NCBI RefSeq assembly: GCF_008704425.1
Contig: NZ_CP023696.1
Location: 248,001 to 312,000, forward strand
Direction of reading: 5' to 3'
DNA length: 64,000 bases
From: Streptomyces fradiae ATCC 10745 = DSM 40063
GTDB taxonomy: Bacteria; Actinomycetota; Actinomycetes; Streptomycetales; Streptomycetaceae
Part shown: positions 61,799-64,000 of the stretch, in pieces
Layout: each line of letters opens with the position of its first letter
How positions within the stretch are numbered: the stretch's first letter is position 1
Made by a program: the position numbers and the translations under genes
Notes under the pieces: model-generated
Databases searched by the model: none
What the model was told of the DNA's origin: nothing
What the model saw: only the letters and a program-made list of their open reading frames with translations

Positions 61799-62767
61799 TC
61801 AGGGACCGGCGGGACCGGGTCCGCCCTCGGCGGCCCCGCCGGGCTCGCCGGGCTCGCCATGCCCTTCATGCCGGCCATGCCGTGCGTGCCCGCCGTGCCC
61901 GTCGTCCGTCCCGCGCGGGACGATCACGACGGGGCAGTGCGCGTGGTGCAGCAGGGCGTGGACGACGTGCCCGACGCTCCGGCCGATGCCGAGCGGGGGG
62001 TGGTGCGCGCCGACGGCGAGCAGGTCCGCCTCCCGCGACGCCTGCACCAGCAGCCCGGCGGTGGAACGGCCGCCCTCCACCTCGATGGTGACGGTCAGCC
62101 CCGCGAACTCGGCGCGCAGCCCGTCGGCGAGGGCGTGCATCTCGCGGACCCTCTGCTGGGCGATGCCGTCGATGTCGTCGAGCATGGTCAGCGCCGTCCC
62201 GGTGTGGGAGAGCGGGTTCCAGACGTTGAGGAGGCGCAGTGTGGCGTGGCGCAGCGCCGCCTCGCGGGCCGCGTACCGCGCCCACGGGTGGTCGCGCTCG
62301 TCGCGTACGCAGGCGACGACGACCCCGGTGGCCGCGTGGTCGCGCGCGCCGCGCACCACCACGACCGGCACACGGGTGCGGGAGGCGACACCCAGGCCGA
62401 CGGAGCCGAGCAGCAGTTCCGCGAAGCCGCCGAGGCCGCGGTGGCCCACGACGACGGTGCCGGCGGTGCCCGCCTCGTCGTGCAGCGCGTGCACCGGGTC
62501 GCCGGGGGCGAGGCGGCGTACGACGGTGACGTCGGGGAACCGCCCGGCGACCCCCTCGGCGGTCCGGGCGAGCAGCTCGTGCCCCGCCGCCCTGGCCTCC
62601 TCGGCCGCCCGGTCGGTGGCCCGGCCCTCGGTACCGGTGGCGTGCACGAGGTGGAGCGGCTGCTTGCGGCGGTACGCCTCGCCGGCCGCCCACAGGACGG
62701 CGTCCCCGGCCTCGGGGGAGCCGTCGACGCCGGCGATGACCGGCCCGTTGGTCACGTCCTGGTACAT
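61799..62767 (-). CDS. Tandem universal stress protein (UspA x2)
   Basis: 322 aa with two Usp domains. The N-terminal one has VIAGVDGSPEAGDAVLWAAGEA and the ATP-binding loop VVVGHRGLGGFAELLLGSVG (G-x2-G-x9-G-S/T). The C-terminal one has VVACVRDERDHPWARYAAREAALRHA and LLAVGAHHPPLGIGRSVGHVVHALLHHAHCPVVIVPRG. The C-terminal tail is His/Gly-rich. Tandem Usp proteins of this type are linked to hypoxia and dormancy responses in actinobacteria. It lies between the XRE-PNPOx and DUF3040 genes. Confidence 0.94.
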   Translation of the reverse strand: MYQDVTNGPVIAGVDGSPEAGDAVLWAAGEAYRRKQPLHLVHATGTEGRATDRAAEEARAAGHELLARTAEGVAGRFPDVTVVRRLAPGDPVHALHDEAGTAGTVVVGHRGLGGFAELLLGSVGLGVASRTRVPVVVVRGARDHAATGVVVACVRDERDHPWARYAAREAALRHATLRLLNVWNPLSHTGTALTMLDDIDGIAQQRVREMHALADGLRAEFAGLTVTIEVEGGRSTAGLLVQASREADLLAVGAHHPPLGIGRSVGHVVHALLHHAHCPVVIVPRGTDDGHGGHARHGRHEGHGEPGEPGGAAEGGPGPAGP

Positions 62768-62809
62768 GGCTCCTCCGTAGGTCGTCGGGCGGCCCGGCGC
62801 GGGCGGCGG

Positions 62810-63502
62810 TCAGGTGCCGGGCGGGCCGTCGGCCGCCGTCCGGGGGGCGCCGCGGACCACGATGCGGCGGCCCGTGACACGGGCCGGTGCGACCGCGATC
62901 CACAGGTCCCGTTCGCCTCCCGCCCACGGGGCGCTGAACGCCCGCTCCTCCAGGGCGCGCACGGCGCCGGGCTCGGTGACGGCGCGGGCGGGGCCCACGA
63001 GCAGGACGCTCCAGCCCCGGCTGAACGCCTCGTCGATGTGGTCCGCCTCGAAGGCGGCGTCACCGCCCGCGACCCTGCCGGGCAGCGAACCGGACGACGT
63101 GCGGAAGGCGACCTCGCCCCCCGCGACGACGTAGTTGACCGGCAGGATGGCGGGCCCTTCGTGGCCGGTGACCGCGACGCGGCCCACGCCGTGGGTGCCC
63201 AGCATCCGCCAGCACTCGTCGGGGTCCAGCTCCACCAGCTCGGGGCGGTACGCGGCGCGGCCGATGCCGGGCGGCAGCTCGGCGTCTCCCCCGGTGAGGG
63301 CGGCGACGGTGGTGTCCAGCGCCTCGGCGAGCCGCAGCAGGAAGCCCATGCTGGGGACGGCGGCCTGCTCCTCCAGGTACGCGATGTAGCCGGGCGCCGA
63401 TCCCGCCCGCAGGGCGACGTCCTCGCGGGACAGCCCCAGCTCTTCTCGGCGGGCGGCGACGCGGCGGCCGATGTCGGCCCTGTGGTGCTCGGGTCCGGGC
63501 AT
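62810..63502 (-). CDS. XRE helix-turn-helix fused to pyridoxamine 5'-phosphate oxidase-like domain
   Basis: 230 aa. Residues about 8-70 are an HTH_3 (IGRRVAARREELGLSREDVALRAGSAPGYIAYLEEQAAVPSMGFLLRLAEAL). Residues about 80-220 are a split-barrel flavin-binding fold (CWRMLGTHGVGRVAVTGHEGPAILPVNYVVAGGEVAFRTSSGS, WSVLLVGPARAVTEPGAV). Fusions of this kind may be redox- or F420/FMN-responsive regulators. It is divergent from the Crp/Fnr-like gene and heads the Usp operon. Confidence 0.9.
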   Translation of the reverse strand: MPGPEHHRADIGRRVAARREELGLSREDVALRAGSAPGYIAYLEEQAAVPSMGFLLRLAEALDTTVAALTGGDAELPPGIGRAAYRPELVELDPDECWRMLGTHGVGRVAVTGHEGPAILPVNYVVAGGEVAFRTSSGSLPGRVAGGDAAFEADHIDEAFSRGWSVLLVGPARAVTEPGAVRALEERAFSAPWAGGERDLWIAVAPARVTGRRIVVRGAPRTAADGPPGT

Positions 63503-63711
63503 GGGTTCACCGTAGTCGCGGGGCCACCGGCCCGCACGGCGGAGCCGTCCGGGCGCGATGGTGAGTACGCTCGAAGGACACCGCCGAACCGGGCGACGCC
63601 GCCGGGTGCGGTGCCCGGGGGCCGGTCGGTCCCCGCGAGGGACCCGGTCGGCCCTGCCGTCCGGTACCGCGGCGGACGACGCTTGGTGCGCCGGTTCACC
63701 AGGAGGTTCCC

Positions 63712-64000
63712 ATGACCAGAGCGCCGAGGATCAACGCACTGCCGGCTCCGCACCGCGAGCGGCTGCTGGCCATGTCCACGGACGTGTCCTTCGAGACCGG
63801 GCACCGGCTGTTCGACGAGCACCTTCCGGCGGACCGGTTCTGGGTCATCAGGACCGGCGCGGTCAACCTGGACGCGCGGGTGCCGGGCAGCACCCGCCCG
63901 GCCGTGATCGAGATGCTCGGCCACGGCGAGCTGGTCGGGCTCTCGTGGATGTTCCCGCCGTACGAGTGGGAGCTGGGGGCGGAGGCGCTGAGCCTGGTGC
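63712..64000 (+). CDS. Cyclic nucleotide-binding (Crp/Fnr-like) protein, truncated by the window end
   Basis: 96 codons are visible. RLLAMSTDVSFETGHRLFDEHLPADRFWVIRTGAVNLDARV and IEMLGHGELVGLSWMFPPYEWELGAEAL are the cNMP-binding beta-roll (F-x2-G, FWVIRTGxV, LGxGELVGLSWMF). The ATG is preceded by AGGAGGTTCCC, an excellent ribosome binding site. The rest, including any DNA-binding domain, lies outside the window. It is divergent from the XRE-PNPOx gene. Confidence 0.88.
   Translation, partial: MTRAPRINALPAPHRERLLAMSTDVSFETGHRLFDEHLPADRFWVIRTGAVNLDARVPGSTRPAVIEMLGHGELVGLSWMFPPYEWELGAEALSLV

Overview
The window is high-GC actinobacterial DNA, almost certainly a Streptomyces chromosome. The codon third positions are G or C nearly throughout, GTG starts and 4-base ATGA/GTGA overlaps are common, and the gene content is typical of the genus (SpoIIE-type phosphatases, DUF2795/DUF3040/DUF3140/DUF5133 proteins, a lasso peptide locus, a MurR/RpiR regulator). 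No rRNA or tRNA gene was seen.

Layout. 0.3-8.4 kb: oxidoreductases and regulators (dienoyl-CoA reductase-like flavoprotein, PadR, FAD monooxygenase, a DUF1254/DUF1214 gene with an in-frame amber codon, zinc alcohol dehydrogenase, GntR/HutC regulator). 8.4-20.9 kb: housekeeping and stress genes (family 5 uracil-DNA glycosylase, Nudix, secreted carboxylesterase, cold-shock-domain protein, RCK-type channel protein, a nucleotidyltransferase/BON/metallophosphoesterase operon, catalase, a frameshifted SDR, a FUSC-type membrane protein). 21.8-35.6 kb: one long same-strand glycan locus. It holds all three proteins needed to make ADP-D-glycero-beta-D-manno-heptose (GmhA, bifunctional HldE, GmhB), two GT9 heptosyltransferase-like enzymes, four other glycosyltransferases, a UDP-xylose synthase-like decarboxylase, a large O-carbamoyltransferase and a YbdK-type carboxylate-amine ligase. 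This is the most interesting intact system here: a predicted carbamoylated, heptose- and possibly pentose-containing glycan or glycoside in a Gram-positive organism.

35.9-40.1 kb: MFS exporter, SDR, DUF3140 and topoisomerase IB. 40.3-42.6 kb: remains of a lasso peptide cluster (3' third of the macrolactam cyclase, intact RRE/B1 and B2 proteins, frameshifted PIMT-type methyltransferase); the precursor gene and the cyclase 5' part are gone. 42.6-47.0 kb: a graveyard of mobile DNA (two integrase remnants, an IS5-type transposase fragment, DUF6221) carrying one intact SDR. The lasso locus was probably cut by the same rearrangement.

47.0-58.7 kb: three multidomain SpoIIE/PP2C phosphatases (two translationally coupled, one membrane-bound), one with a 10-copy Pro-Ala-Ser-Asp repeat encoded by a 30-bp DNA repeat; also a MurR/RpiR regulator followed by an apparently orphan operator, DUF5133, DUF2795 and a methyltransferase. 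58.9-64.0 kb: an alpha/beta hydrolase and a stress-type set (two divergent DUF2795 genes, DUF3040, tandem Usp, XRE-PNPOx fusion, and the start of a Crp/Fnr-like gene running off the window).

Several genes carry single-base indels or in-frame stops. Some may be sequencing errors and are flagged as such. All functional assignments come from reading sequence motifs; no database search was run.
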